From the NCBI GenBank assembly GCA_964384945.1, contig CAYLMK010000007.1, positions 173,773 to 237,772 of the forward strand: a stretch of 64,000 nt of DNA, given 5' to 3'. The translations under genes were made by a program, and so were the position numbers. Positions 9,263 through 17,949 of this stretch are shown piece after piece (the stretch's first letter is position 1; each line of letters begins with the position of its first letter). The stretch is from S015-6 sp964384945 (GTDB lineage Bacteria > Desulfobacterota > DSWW01). The notes beneath the pieces were generated by a model. It searched no databases. It worked only from the letters and a program-made list of their open reading frames with translations, and had not been told where the DNA came from.

Positions 9263-10081
9263 TCAGGCCCCCTTCCCCGTGCCCACCGGCTTGAACGAGG
9301 CGATGATCTGTTCCGCGGCGACGGAGGCCTCGCCGGCCAGCTCATCCAGGCGGTTTCGGAAGATTGCGTAAAAGTAAAGGGTCGGGATCGCCACGATCAG
9401 CCCGAGGCAGGTGGTCACCAGGGCTTCGAAGATACCGGCGGCCAATTGCTTCGGGTCGATGGAGCCGCTGACCTGTGAAATCTCGTTGAAGCAGCGGAGC
9501 ATCCCGATAACGGTGCCCAGGAGCCCCATCATGGGGGAGATGTTGCCGATGACGTTCAGGTGCTCGATCCTCCGCGCCTGGCGCGCGGTGTGGGACTCGG
9601 CCGTGTCCTCCATGGCCTTGATCATGGCCGGGTAGCCGAGACGCATTTCGTTCAGGCCCGCGCTCAGCACATCGGCCAGGAAGGTAGGCCTTGCCCTGGC
9701 CACCTCCAGGACACGGCCGAAGTCCTGTTTCTCCACCAGGTCCTTGAAGGTGGCCAAATCCTCCGCCGGCGCGAGCTTCGAGCGCCGGATCGTGATTGCG
9801 TAATCGATCACCAGCCCCAGGGCCACGCACGAGAGAACGATGATCAGCCATCCCACCACGCCGCCCTTCTGGACCAGCTCAAAGAGGGTCATCTTTTCTT
9901 CCGCCAGGACCGCGTCCGCGGCCTCGTCCTCCGGAGCGGCCATCGTCTCCTGCGCGGCCTCTTTTAGCTCCGCAGGGCCGGCCCCTATCTCCTCGAGGGC
10001 CGCATCCTGCGCATAGGAAAGGGCCGGGCCCGCAAGGAGCAGCATCAGGAAGGCCATCGCAAGAGGTTTCGACCGCTTCAT
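9263..10081 (-). CDS. MotA/TolQ/ExbB proton channel family protein
   Basis: A 272-residue membrane protein with an N-terminal signal-like helix (LAMAFLMLLLAGPALSYAQ), a periplasmic stretch, then the three-helix MotA/TolQ/ExbB core. The core is recognised by GVVGWLIIVLSCVALGLVIDY, by NVIGNISPMMGLLGTVIGM (the conserved proton-path segment) and by FEALVTTCLGLIVAIPTLY. It is the channel half of the energising unit with the two ExbD proteins downstream. The VWA protein upstream and TPR protein downstream point to an envelope complex other than classical TonB or Tol-Pal; no tonB, tolA or pal gene is seen. Confidence 0.9.
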   Translation of the reverse strand: MKRSKPLAMAFLMLLLAGPALSYAQDAALEEIGAGPAELKEAAQETMAAPEDEAADAVLAEEKMTLFELVQKGGVVGWLIIVLSCVALGLVIDYAITIRRSKLAPAEDLATFKDLVEKQDFGRVLEVARARPTFLADVLSAGLNEMRLGYPAMIKAMEDTAESHTARQARRIEHLNVIGNISPMMGLLGTVIGMLRCFNEISQVSGSIDPKQLAAGIFEALVTTCLGLIVAIPTLYFYAIFRNRLDELAGEASVAAEQIIASFKPVGTGKGA

Positions 10082-10116
10082 TTACCGTCCCTCCCTTCCT
10101 TCGTAGATGAGACCGC

Positions 10117-11229
10117 TCAGAGGTTCTTGACGAACAGATCCAGATACTCCTTCCAGTCCGATCCGAAGATCAGCATCACCATCATCTCGTTCATTCTCTC
10201 CATCTCGGTGAAGCGCAGGCACTCCCCTCCGCCCCTGTCCGCAAGAATCCTGAATTCCTCCATGAGCTCTCCGTGCAGAACCACTTCGCACGGGGGATCT
10301 ACCCCGGGCGGGCAGCCGTGGTACTGCCCCGACAGGGGAATCGGCCGGTTCGTGTCCACCGCCGCGAGGGTGCCTCCCATCTCCTTGCGGAACCGTTCCA
10401 CCAGGTCGCCGGCCCTGGCTACGTCCCCCGCGTGGGGGGGAGCATCCCCGATGAGCACGATCACCTTGGCCGACTTCTCGTTCCAGTTCAGCTCCTCGAT
10501 GGCGACCCGCAACCCTTCGTATACGGCCTCTTCCCGGTCCCCTCCCCCTTCGTAGTCGGTCTCCTCGAGGAAGAGCTCGAGGCCCCGCGTACCGTGGGTG
10601 AGTTGAACGGCGCGCGTCACGAAGTCCATACCGAAATCCCGATAGGTGACCAGCCCGACCCGCGCGGCGGGCACGAGCTTACGTATCGCGCGGACCAGGC
10701 TTCGGATCTTCCTCTTCACGTGTTCCACGTAAAGGCCCATGCTTCCCGTGGAGTCGAAAACGAAGACGATGTCCAGGCCCTTTTTCCGCATGCCCCGGAT
10801 GTGCTTCGCAAAGTCGCCGGCAAGCTCTTCGCCGCCGGTGTAGAGGGGTTGACGGTTGGTCGAGAAGCTCGAGAAGCTCCGGTCCGTGCTGTCGATCCGT
10901 ATGAGCTCGAGTTCCTGCCGCAGCGCCGGGTCGATCTGGAACTCGACCTGAGGCAGGTCGGGGAAGTGCTGGACTTCCGGGTGAGGATAGAGGACCTCCT
11001 CCCGCCTCCGGGTTCGGTCCACCAGGCTGCGGTCGTGGTGTTGCAACCGATCGCTCCTCCCACCGTCTTCCTTGAAGAAAATGGAGGCCGCGGCCCTTTC
11101 CTCCCTCTGTCTCGGAATGTAATAGGTCACGTGAACAAAGATGAGCAGGACGATGAGATGAACGAGAAAGGAGATAATCCACGGCCGGCGTCCACGGATT
11201 GCATTCAGGATTGTCGGGACGCGGTTCAT
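10117..11229 (-). CDS. Membrane-anchored VWA-domain protein
   Basis: A 370-residue protein, start ATG at 11229 with GGAAAGC just upstream; a longer frame to 11325 looks non-coding. It has a transmembrane helix near residues 15-35 (WIISFLVHLIVLLIFVHVTYY) and a periplasmic von Willebrand factor A domain with an intact MIDAS motif DSTGSM near residue 158, followed by VGLVTYRDFG and IVLIGDAPPHAG. VWA domains bind partner proteins through a metal ion. It sits between a small lipoprotein and the ExbB/ExbD genes, so it is probably a component of that envelope complex. Confidence 0.82.
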   Translation of the reverse strand: MNRVPTILNAIRGRRPWIISFLVHLIVLLIFVHVTYYIPRQREERAAASIFFKEDGGRSDRLQHHDRSLVDRTRRREEVLYPHPEVQHFPDLPQVEFQIDPALRQELELIRIDSTDRSFSSFSTNRQPLYTGGEELAGDFAKHIRGMRKKGLDIVFVFDSTGSMGLYVEHVKRKIRSLVRAIRKLVPAARVGLVTYRDFGMDFVTRAVQLTHGTRGLELFLEETDYEGGGDREEAVYEGLRVAIEELNWNEKSAKVIVLIGDAPPHAGDVARAGDLVERFRKEMGGTLAAVDTNRPIPLSGQYHGCPPGVDPPCEVVLHGELMEEFRILADRGGGECLRFTEMERMNEMMVMLIFGSDWKEYLDLFVKNL

Positions 11230-11334
11230 GCTTTCCGGCTTGAATCGATGCGCTACGCCATGGCGTATCGTGATCACTGCCCTAGAGGCCTTTGCCACTG
11301 TAGACCGTGTCCGCCTCCCGGTCAAGAGCGAAGT

Positions 11335-11793
11335 CTATCGGGAACGCAACTCCTGGAATCGCTTCTCGCTCACCACCTCTTTCTCCGTGAATACGTCGTA
11401 GGTGAACAGACATTTCTCCGGGATGTTCCTCGTTCCTTTCAGATCGATGGAGTATGCCTTCCTCTTGGGCGCGTCGGAACCCGCATCCTGACAGATCCTG
11501 TAATGATAGATCCCCGGCTCGAGCGCGAGTGAGCCCGACCCTCCCGGCGGGACGGAAAAGCTTTTCTCCTCCCTTCGCCTCAGAATCACCCGGAGGGTCC
11601 GGTCGGTCTTGTTGTTGACCAGGATCCCGGTCTCGGGCAGATCCGCGGGATGGTCCGGCTGATCGAGGTCGATCGATTCCATGTCCTGGATCATCTCGTG
11701 GGCACGGATGATCTCCACATCGTACGAAGCGACACAGCCGGCCGCAACCCCGACCAGAAGCGAGACGCCGAAAAAAAACCACCGACCCGTCAT
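11335..11793 (-). CDS. Small putative lipoprotein of unknown function
   Basis: A 152-residue protein with a lipoprotein signal peptide (MTGRWFFFGVSLLVGVAAGC) and no domain I recognise. The mature part is predicted to be beta-rich (TGILVNNKTDRTLRVILRR, YHYRICQDAGS). Its ATG lies four bases after the stop of the AOR gene, so the two are almost certainly co-transcribed, with the VWA-ExbBD-TPR genes following. It is probably the outer- or inner-membrane-anchored partner of that complex. Confidence 0.6.
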   Translation of the reverse strand: MTGRWFFFGVSLLVGVAAGCVASYDVEIIRAHEMIQDMESIDLDQPDHPADLPETGILVNNKTDRTLRVILRRREEKSFSVPPGGSGSLALEPGIYHYRICQDAGSDAPKRKAYSIDLKGTRNIPEKCLFTYDVFTEKEVVSEKRFQELRSR

Positions 11794-11796
11794 GGC

Positions 11797-13482
11797 CTAG
11801 AGCCGATCCCAGATGGATGCGATCTCCCGCGGATCCACGTCGAATACGCTTCCCGTGGGCGCCAGGGGCTCGTTTCGGTAGAACGCGGGGTCCGGGCCGT
11901 GAACCGTGGCGAATTCCGCCCCTTTGTTGAAGTTGAGTTCATCCCGGAGGGTCTGTCTTCCGATTTCCATGAGCTCCTGCTCTGTCGCCTCCCGTCCGTA
12001 GCGCGCCTTCAGCAGGTCCTTGAAGAACCCAATCGCGGCGGTGTGGTCCGAGGGCGAGGCAAGCAGGCAGTACCCCATGCTGTCGACCATGCCCATGACG
12101 ACCTGCATTTCGAAGGAGGTCTTCACCTTGCCTTCCCTGTTCATGGGGTCGTCATACGAGAGGCCTGCCGTGTGGTCCGCGCCCATCGGGCTCGTCGCGT
12201 ACGTAACGCCCACAGCCTTGCAGACCCTGCCGTCATGGGCCGGAATTGCCTGGCCCTTGAAGGCCGGTATCCGGGTCACACCCAGGGCCTTGGCCGTGGC
12301 CACCACGCCGTTGCCCAGCACGGCTCCGAATCCGGTCCCCTTCTCCACTTCTTTCAACAGGGCCCAGGCGGAATCCACGTCCCCCATCTTCATCTTTCCC
12401 GCGCTTGCCGCAACGCCCATGGCGGCGCCCAGTTCGATGGTGTCCAGGCCCATTTCGTCGCAGAAACGATCCATCCTGGACACCTCGTCAGGGTCCGAGA
12501 TCCCGAGGTTCGTGCCCAGCAGCGCAATCGTCTCGTATTCGAAGGCGGAGGTCACATGTCTGGATTCCGCATCGTGGAAGATGATCGAGCACTTGACGAT
12601 GCACCCGGGCATACATCCGTCCATGCGCCCTCCCCTCTCCCCTCGAAGCTTCTCCAGATTCTCCCCTCCGAGCCTCTCAAACCCGGGGGTCTCCTCGCTG
12701 CCGTAGTTCCTGGACGGCATGCTCCCGAGGCCCCGCAGGGCCACGACCCCGAACGGGGTGCCGTGCCTGCTGAAGGCCTGAAGCTGCCCGTCCTCCTGGA
12801 CGACCTTGGTCCACCTGCTCAGGGTCTCACGGTGGAGATCCTTGTCCGCCATGGAGACAGGGGCCGTGCCCGCGTCGTCGACCACGATCGCCTTGAGCCC
12901 CTTGGCCCCCATCACGGCGCCCAGTCCCCCGCGTCCCGCGTGCCGCGAGGGGTGGCCGTCCTTGTCCGTAAAGGCCACCGAGGCGCCCTTCCACTTCCGT
13001 TCGCCTGCAGGCCCGATGGAGATCACCGCGGCGTTCTTCCCGTGCTTCTTCAACGCCTCCACCAGGGCATACGTCTTCATCCCCTTGTAGCCCTCTCCAT
13101 CCTGGAAGGTCACGCCATCCTTGTTGATCACGAGTACCCGCAGCTTTCCGTCCTTCGGCGCCCCTTGGATCACGACGGCGCGAATCCCGAGCCTGTCCAG
13201 CTTCTGCGCCGTGGGCCCGCCGGCGTTGGACTCCTTGATCCCCAGGGTCAGGGGGCTCTTCCCTCCCACCGAGATGCGCCCGCAGGAGGGGGCCAGGGTT
13301 CCCGCCAGGGGCCCCCCGGCGATCACGAGCTTGGCCTCGGCCGACAGGGGGTCCGTCTTGGGCGGCACCTCCTTGCTCAGAATCCTGGCCGAAAGCCCTC
13401 TTCCGCCTACAAGAGTCAGTTCCCGAGGAAGATCCTCCAGCCTGGTCTCAAGCCTGCTCATGTCAACGCGTAGGATTTTCAT
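11797..13482 (-). CDS. Aldehyde:ferredoxin oxidoreductase family (tungstopterin) protein
   Basis: A 561-residue member of the AOR family, which oxidises aldehydes (or reduces acids) with ferredoxin using a tungsten bis-pterin. The N-terminal domain carries the expected ARILSKEVPP and PLAGTLAPSCGRISVGGKSP segments; the cluster ligands are visible as Cys290, Cys294 and Cys298 (CMPGCIVKC) and a distal Cys472. The first spacing is Cys-x3-Cys rather than the Cys-x2-Cys of classical AOR, so it may belong to a different subfamily. AGGAGG precedes the ATG. It is the first gene of the operon that continues into a lipoprotein, VWA, ExbB/ExbD and TPR genes, an unusual context for a cytoplasmic oxidoreductase. 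Confidence 0.85.
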   Translation of the reverse strand: MKILRVDMSRLETRLEDLPRELTLVGGRGLSARILSKEVPPKTDPLSAEAKLVIAGGPLAGTLAPSCGRISVGGKSPLTLGIKESNAGGPTAQKLDRLGIRAVVIQGAPKDGKLRVLVINKDGVTFQDGEGYKGMKTYALVEALKKHGKNAAVISIGPAGERKWKGASVAFTDKDGHPSRHAGRGGLGAVMGAKGLKAIVVDDAGTAPVSMADKDLHRETLSRWTKVVQEDGQLQAFSRHGTPFGVVALRGLGSMPSRNYGSEETPGFERLGGENLEKLRGERGGRMDGCMPGCIVKCSIIFHDAESRHVTSAFEYETIALLGTNLGISDPDEVSRMDRFCDEMGLDTIELGAAMGVAASAGKMKMGDVDSAWALLKEVEKGTGFGAVLGNGVVATAKALGVTRIPAFKGQAIPAHDGRVCKAVGVTYATSPMGADHTAGLSYDDPMNREGKVKTSFEMQVVMGMVDSMGYCLLASPSDHTAAIGFFKDLLKARYGREATEQELMEIGRQTLRDELNFNKGAEFATVHGPDPAFYRNEPLAPTGSVFDVDPREIASIWDRL

Positions 13483-13553
13483 GGGTTCCTCCTGTCCTTC
13501 CGTTGGTCACTGGGACTCCTGACGATCTGAATGGCCCGATTTGCCGGCCCGCG

Positions 13554-13769
13554 TCATGAACGACCGGCGGTACGCAAGAGCATAATCAACAAGCGCGCGT
13601 AATTCAATCCGGCAAGCCCCGACCGGCTTGGAAACATGCCGTCGCGGCAGAAGACGAGCGCGGGGTGGCAGGGCGCGAGCAGAAGGACCGCCAGGGCTCG
13701 CAGCCAGTCGATGTCGGGCCTTCGCTCGGGGCGTTGCGGGCTCAGAGCAGCAGCGTTGGCCTTTGACAT
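13554..13769 (-). pseudogene. Possible N-terminal remnant of an acyltransferase-3 family gene
   Basis: A 71-codon open frame whose central part (RRPDIDWLRALAVLLLAPCH) resembles the first membrane segment of acyltransferase-3/OpgC-type proteins, which usually start with a D-W-L-R-x-L-A-x-L pattern and continue for some 350 residues. Here the frame stops after 71 codons and no continuation is found in the other frames downstream. It lies antisense in the region between the AOR and MoxR genes. It is either a decayed fragment or a chance frame in GC-rich DNA. The rest of 13483-13878 shows no other gene. Confidence 0.35.
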
Positions 13770-13878
13770 ACGTGATGCCGTTCTTTACTCTTTTTCGAAG
13801 GGGCATTGCCCCGGTACGGCCCACTCCAGCGTAACGAAATGCACCGGATCAACAGAGCCGGCAACGACCGGAGACGAG

Positions 13879-15228
13879 ATGGAACAAGAATCCAACGGAG
13901 CCCTTCGCGAGACCGTCCGCAACATCCACCGCTACATAGGCGACAACCTGTATTTCGGCCGGCCCGACCTGGAAATCCGGGGGGAGAAGTTCAACGCCGC
14001 CCTTCTGCTGACCCTGCTCACAGGGCTGCGGCAGGGCAAGGCGCTGATCATCGGAGAGCCGGGCCTGGGAAAGACCACCTCTGCGGAGTACGTGTGTTGC
14101 CTCCTTTACCGCGTGCCCCTCGGCACCATCTGGGCCAGTGAAGTCTCCGGACATCCGGAACAGACCGAGGAGAAGATCATCGGACGGCCCGACCTGGGGA
14201 GGCTGAACCGGGGGGAGGAGGTCGTTGTCTGGTCGCACTTCGTGCTCCTGCCGACCAAGGTCGTGGACGAGATCAACCGGCTCCCGGAGACGAAGCAGAG
14301 CATGATCCTGGACGGGGTGGACCGCGGCAACTGGGAGTATCTCAACGACTCGGTGATCAACGCGGAATACTGCCTGTTTGCGACCGCCAACTACCAGGAC
14401 GGAGGCACGAACACGATCATTGCCCCGTTGATCGACCGCTTCGACGTGATGGTCGAGTCCAAGCATCCCGGGCCCAATCTCGCCTTCCAGATAGGAATGA
14501 GGGGATCGAACGGCGCCCGCCTGCGCGACGAGGAGGTGGAACGGGAACTCCATCGTGTGCTGGGGCAGCGGAATTCCTACGAAGAGCGCGTCGATCAGGC
14601 GGGCCTCCTGTGCGATCGATACGGCGAGTTGCTTGCCCGCCGGCACGGCGTGCAGACCCTCTCCCGGCGGGAGCGCGAAGCGATCCGCGCGCAAATGGAC
14701 GATATCCCCTTCGACCTGGACACCAACGCCTTTCTCCGGCTGGTCCTGGCCGAACTGTCCTTCTGTTACCATTTCGGGCAGCGGCGGTTCCATGAAGGCT
14801 GCGTGGACGGCTGTCATTTCACTTCCTATCTCTGCCACGCCGTACGGAACTGCATTTCGAACCGCTTCCCGACCAGCGTCCGCCTGCTCTCCCAGGCCCT
14901 CGCATGGTTTCTCGGCGACAGGGAGGTCGGGCTCGAGCACCTTCAGGCCATCCTCCCCTTCACGCTCGCCCACCGCATCCAGTGGAAGGAGGAAACCCTG
15001 GCGCGCAGGGAAAAGGAGCCCCGAAAGGATCCGTTACCCATCTACATGGCCAAGGAGGCGGTTCGAGACATGCACCGCCGCTACGTCGAACAGGCCCCCC
15101 GGCTCAAGAGCGCGCTGGCCGCCGCCTGCCGGATCCGCGAGGGAGAACCCCTCGACGCGGTCCAGGGCGACCACCCGATCTACTGGGAGATCCGAAGAGA
15201 CCTGGGCGAGGAGACTCCGGTCCGATGA
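13879..15228 (+). CDS. MoxR-type AAA+ ATPase (large form)
   Basis: A 449-residue AAA+ ATPase. I start at ATG 13879 (GGAGACGAG upstream); the upstream frame is not protein-like. Walker A is GEPGLGKTT near residue 62, and the MoxR-type Walker B/sensor region appears as KVVDEINRLPETKQSMIL and LFATANYQDGG. MoxR ATPases act as chaperones or activators of metal-containing enzymes, usually with a VWA protein partner. The C-terminal 200 residues are an extension beyond the usual ~300-residue MoxR. Its stop overlaps the start of the next gene (ATGA), and a VWA gene is third in the operon. The client is unknown; the next gene (GXGXG protein) is a candidate. Confidence 0.85.
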   Translation: MEQESNGALRETVRNIHRYIGDNLYFGRPDLEIRGEKFNAALLLTLLTGLRQGKALIIGEPGLGKTTSAEYVCCLLYRVPLGTIWASEVSGHPEQTEEKIIGRPDLGRLNRGEEVVVWSHFVLLPTKVVDEINRLPETKQSMILDGVDRGNWEYLNDSVINAEYCLFATANYQDGGTNTIIAPLIDRFDVMVESKHPGPNLAFQIGMRGSNGARLRDEEVERELHRVLGQRNSYEERVDQAGLLCDRYGELLARRHGVQTLSRREREAIRAQMDDIPFDLDTNAFLRLVLAELSFCYHFGQRRFHEGCVDGCHFTSYLCHAVRNCISNRFPTSVRLLSQALAWFLGDREVGLEHLQAILPFTLAHRIQWKEETLARREKEPRKDPLPIYMAKEAVRDMHRRYVEQAPRLKSALAAACRIREGEPLDAVQGDHPIYWEIRRDLGEETPVR

Positions 15229-15956
15229 GAAACCCCTTCGAAGAGTTCCGCTCCTTCCCCTTCCGGAAGAAGGAGATCCCTCTGGACCGGATCCTCCGGG
15301 CAAAGGATGAAACCCTCGAACGTCTGGTCAAGGGCTACCTTGATCTCGTGGAGGAGGAGGTCAGGGATCTTGTCTGGCTCGCCGAGGAGAGCAAGATCGA
15401 GAAGGCGTACAACACGGCCGTCAAGATCACGGACGACGCCCGGTACGATGCGGACGACATCGACGAGTTCTGCGCCCTGCTCGACAACGCGAAGGAGATC
15501 CCTTATCTGATATCCGGACCCGCCGGGGTCTACATCTCGGCCCTCGTCAACCGGGCCAGGGAGGACCACATCGTTCTGACTCCCAAGGACTACGAGCGAA
15601 CTTTCCACTTCCTGGGCTACAAGCTGCCCGAGGGCAAGACGCTCGTGCTCCAGGGGGACGTGGGAGACTTCACCGGTTCCGGCCTGTTCGGCGGCTGTCT
15701 GATCGTGGAGGGATCCACCGGGAACTGGTGCGGGGCCGGGATGATGAAAGGCGAGATCCGGGTCACCCGCAACGCGGGGCAGAACACCGGCGAGTGGATG
15801 CGGGGCGGGGAGATCCACGTGGACGGCACCATCCAGGGGGTCGGAACGAAGTTCTACGGAAACACGGGCTACCGGGTGCTGTTCGGCGGCAAGATCTACC
15901 AGCAGGGCAAGCTCCTCGTGCCCAGGGCGGTCGTAAAGGAAGGGGTGCCCGGATAA
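15225..15956 (+). CDS. GXGXG-domain protein (GltB C-terminal/FmdC-like)
   Basis: A 243-residue protein whose C-terminal half is a right-handed beta-helix of the GXGXG type found in glutamate synthase alpha subunits and in formylmethanofuran dehydrogenase subunit C. The repeat can be seen as GDVGDFTGSGLFGG, GSTGNWCGAGMMKG, RNAGQNTGEWMRGG and GTKFYGNTGYRVLFGG at roughly 20-residue steps. The N-terminal 100 residues are helical and unrecognised. It overlaps the MoxR gene by four bases and is followed ten bases on by the VWA gene. Sandwiched between a MoxR ATPase and its VWA partner, it is probably the client or a third subunit of that machine. No catalytic function can be assigned. Confidence 0.72.
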   Translation: MRNPFEEFRSFPFRKKEIPLDRILRAKDETLERLVKGYLDLVEEEVRDLVWLAEESKIEKAYNTAVKITDDARYDADDIDEFCALLDNAKEIPYLISGPAGVYISALVNRAREDHIVLTPKDYERTFHFLGYKLPEGKTLVLQGDVGDFTGSGLFGGCLIVEGSTGNWCGAGMMKGEIRVTRNAGQNTGEWMRGGEIHVDGTIQGVGTKFYGNTGYRVLFGGKIYQQGKLLVPRAVVKEGVPG

Positions 15957-15966
15957 GGAGACCACC

Positions 15967-17517
15967 TTGCTTCGCGATTGGGATTCTCTCCTCCGGGAGG
16001 TGTGGGCCCGGGTGCGAGAGGGGCATCTGTTTCCCGAGCTGCCGCAACCCCGGTGGTCCGAAGGGGAAGAGCGGGTGGCCCTTGAAATCAAGGACAAGAA
16101 GATCTCCCTCTCCAGGCCGTTCGTGCTCAAGATGACCGGGGAGCTCGCAGAGGCAGAGGTGATCGAGGGCCTGCTCGATCATGCCGTCTCGCACCACCTC
16201 TCCTGCCCCTGGGATTTTCTGACCCACATGAAGCTCTACGCCGAGGCCAAGCGGACGCTCAAGGACGCGAGGATGGCGCAGATCGCCACCGACTATTTCA
16301 TGGATGTCGTGGCCGACACCTATGCCATGCGCCAGAAGCCGTCCCCCCTTCCCAGGCTCTATCCGTACCTGCGCAGGGACGAAGTGGACGAGGCGATCCA
16401 CGCCCTCTACCAGCTCATCTGGGGCGTGGACCTGGGCGTCTCCGGCCACGAGGGCATTGCCCGCAGGCTGTCCCGCATCCCGTATCTCGATCGCCGCCGC
16501 TGGACCGAGAGCATACGGCGCTTCAGCAAGGTCCTTCGGTGCCTCCTGGCGGAACAGGAGGACCCGGAGGCCTCCGGCGACCCGAACCCCATGGGGGACC
16601 ACAGCCTTCAGCAGTATTCGGCCCAGGAGATCGAGGGGGGTCTGCAGGACCTCGCCCGGGAGGCCTCTTCCCCGGCGGAGTTCAAGGAGATCGTCGAGGA
16701 CTTCGAGGAGGAGATCCTCGAGGCGACCGAGCCGAACCAGGAGGGCATGGGCCTCGGTCCCGGCAGGTCGATCGACGCCGACGTGCTCTACTACATGAAG
16801 CTCGCGGAAAACTACGCGCTCCCCGTCTGCACGCTGCCCACGAAGAAGAGCGGCTCCCTCTATCCGCATCACCATTCTCCGTGGGAAATCGGGATGCCCT
16901 ATCAGGACATCGACCCGTGGACGAGCTTCGGCAAGATCATGCCGGGCATCACCCAGATCTGGAAGCGAAGGGAGGGAGACGTGTTCGGCAAGGAGGAGGA
17001 TGTTCCGGACTGTCTGATCCTGATCGACTCCTCGGGCAGCATGCCCAACCCGAAGCGCCACCTCTCGCACGCCGTGCTGGGCGCCGCGTGTGCCGCCGAG
17101 GCCTATCTGCGAAGGGATGCGCAGGTGGCAGTCCACAACTTCAGCGATGCCCATGTCGGCGGCAGCCGGAACCTGCCTTACACCGACCGCCGTTCCGACA
17201 TCTACCGGACCCTCTGTCATTACTTCGGGGGCGGGACCCGGTTGCAGATCGGGGATATCGAGGCCCTTCAGACCGACGAGGCCCCGGACATCTTCTTGAT
17301 CACAGACATGCAGATTACCAACCTGTCCGCCCTGATCGAGTATTTCAACGACAGGGAAAACCGCGTCACGGCCGTGCACATCGGCGACAACGACTCGGTC
17401 AAGGTCTTCCGCCGCTCCATGGCCCTTCGGAAGAACGTGAGCATCTTCGCCGTCGAGGACCGACAGAGCATCCCGGCCATCGTTCTGGGAAAGGTCAAGG
17501 AGTATCTCTATTCCTGA
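15967..17517 (+). CDS. VWA-domain protein, partner of MoxR ATPase
   Basis: A 516-residue cytoplasmic protein. The likely start is a TTG at 15967 with AAGGAG seven bases upstream. The N-terminal half contains LLDHAVSHHLSCPWD near residue 60, which resembles metallopeptidase-like helices of the VWA-like families but without a clear HExxH. The C-terminal half is a VWA domain with intact MIDAS DSSGSM near residue 354 and a FLITDMQITN segment. MoxR-VWA pairs remodel or load metal centres in enzymes (known cases: NorQ/NorD, CbbQ/CbbO). It closes the three-gene MoxR-GXGXG-VWA operon. Confidence 0.82.
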   Translation: MLRDWDSLLREVWARVREGHLFPELPQPRWSEGEERVALEIKDKKISLSRPFVLKMTGELAEAEVIEGLLDHAVSHHLSCPWDFLTHMKLYAEAKRTLKDARMAQIATDYFMDVVADTYAMRQKPSPLPRLYPYLRRDEVDEAIHALYQLIWGVDLGVSGHEGIARRLSRIPYLDRRRWTESIRRFSKVLRCLLAEQEDPEASGDPNPMGDHSLQQYSAQEIEGGLQDLAREASSPAEFKEIVEDFEEEILEATEPNQEGMGLGPGRSIDADVLYYMKLAENYALPVCTLPTKKSGSLYPHHHSPWEIGMPYQDIDPWTSFGKIMPGITQIWKRREGDVFGKEEDVPDCLILIDSSGSMPNPKRHLSHAVLGAACAAEAYLRRDAQVAVHNFSDAHVGGSRNLPYTDRRSDIYRTLCHYFGGGTRLQIGDIEALQTDEAPDIFLITDMQITNLSALIEYFNDRENRVTAVHIGDNDSVKVFRRSMALRKNVSIFAVEDRQSIPAIVLGKVKEYLYS

Positions 17518-17540
17518 TCCCAGCAGCCGGAGAACCCCGG

Positions 17541-17750
17541 ATGAGCCCGTGCATGAGGTTCCCGCCCTGCGCCCTTCTCCTGCTCCTTGCCTCGCTCCCC
17601 TTCCTCTGTGCGCCCCCCGCTGCCCTTCGCGCGGAGGTCTTTTGCGTCCGTCCCCACGATCCCTCCGCCCGCGACCCGGAGAACGCCGCCTTCCTCATCA
17701 CCGGGAAACTCTGGCCCGAGCTGTTCGAAGTCCGCTTCGTCCCTCCTTGA
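17541..17750 (+). CDS. Small secreted protein, possibly truncated
   Basis: A 69-codon frame starting at ATG 17541, 23 bases after the VWA gene. It begins with a signal peptide (ALLLLLASLPFLCAPPAALRA) and has only about 40 mature residues with no recognised domain. It may be a real small secreted protein, or the N-terminal stub of a longer exported protein whose remainder is lost; no continuation was seen downstream. Confidence 0.4.
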   Translation: MSPCMRFPPCALLLLLASLPFLCAPPAALRAEVFCVRPHDPSARDPENAAFLITGKLWPELFEVRFVPP

Positions 17751-17949
17751 GGCTCCTCCGATTCAGGATGCGGTCAAGCCCTGACTCACAAAACGCCATT
17801 TCGTATTCCCTGATCCATCGGGTCGGGCCAGAGGATTTCGACAACATACGTGACTTTTCCCCTTGCCCTGCATGCTCTTTCTTGTTATTTATAGACGTAG
17901 AACAATCTTGTAAATCATGGTGAGAAAAACAAGGAACGGAGGAACGGCG

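Noticed and set aside
17748..17750. TGA ending the 69-residue secreted frame as a possible selenocysteine codon
   Set aside because: The frame after it stops soon, has no family similarity and no SECIS-like hairpin.
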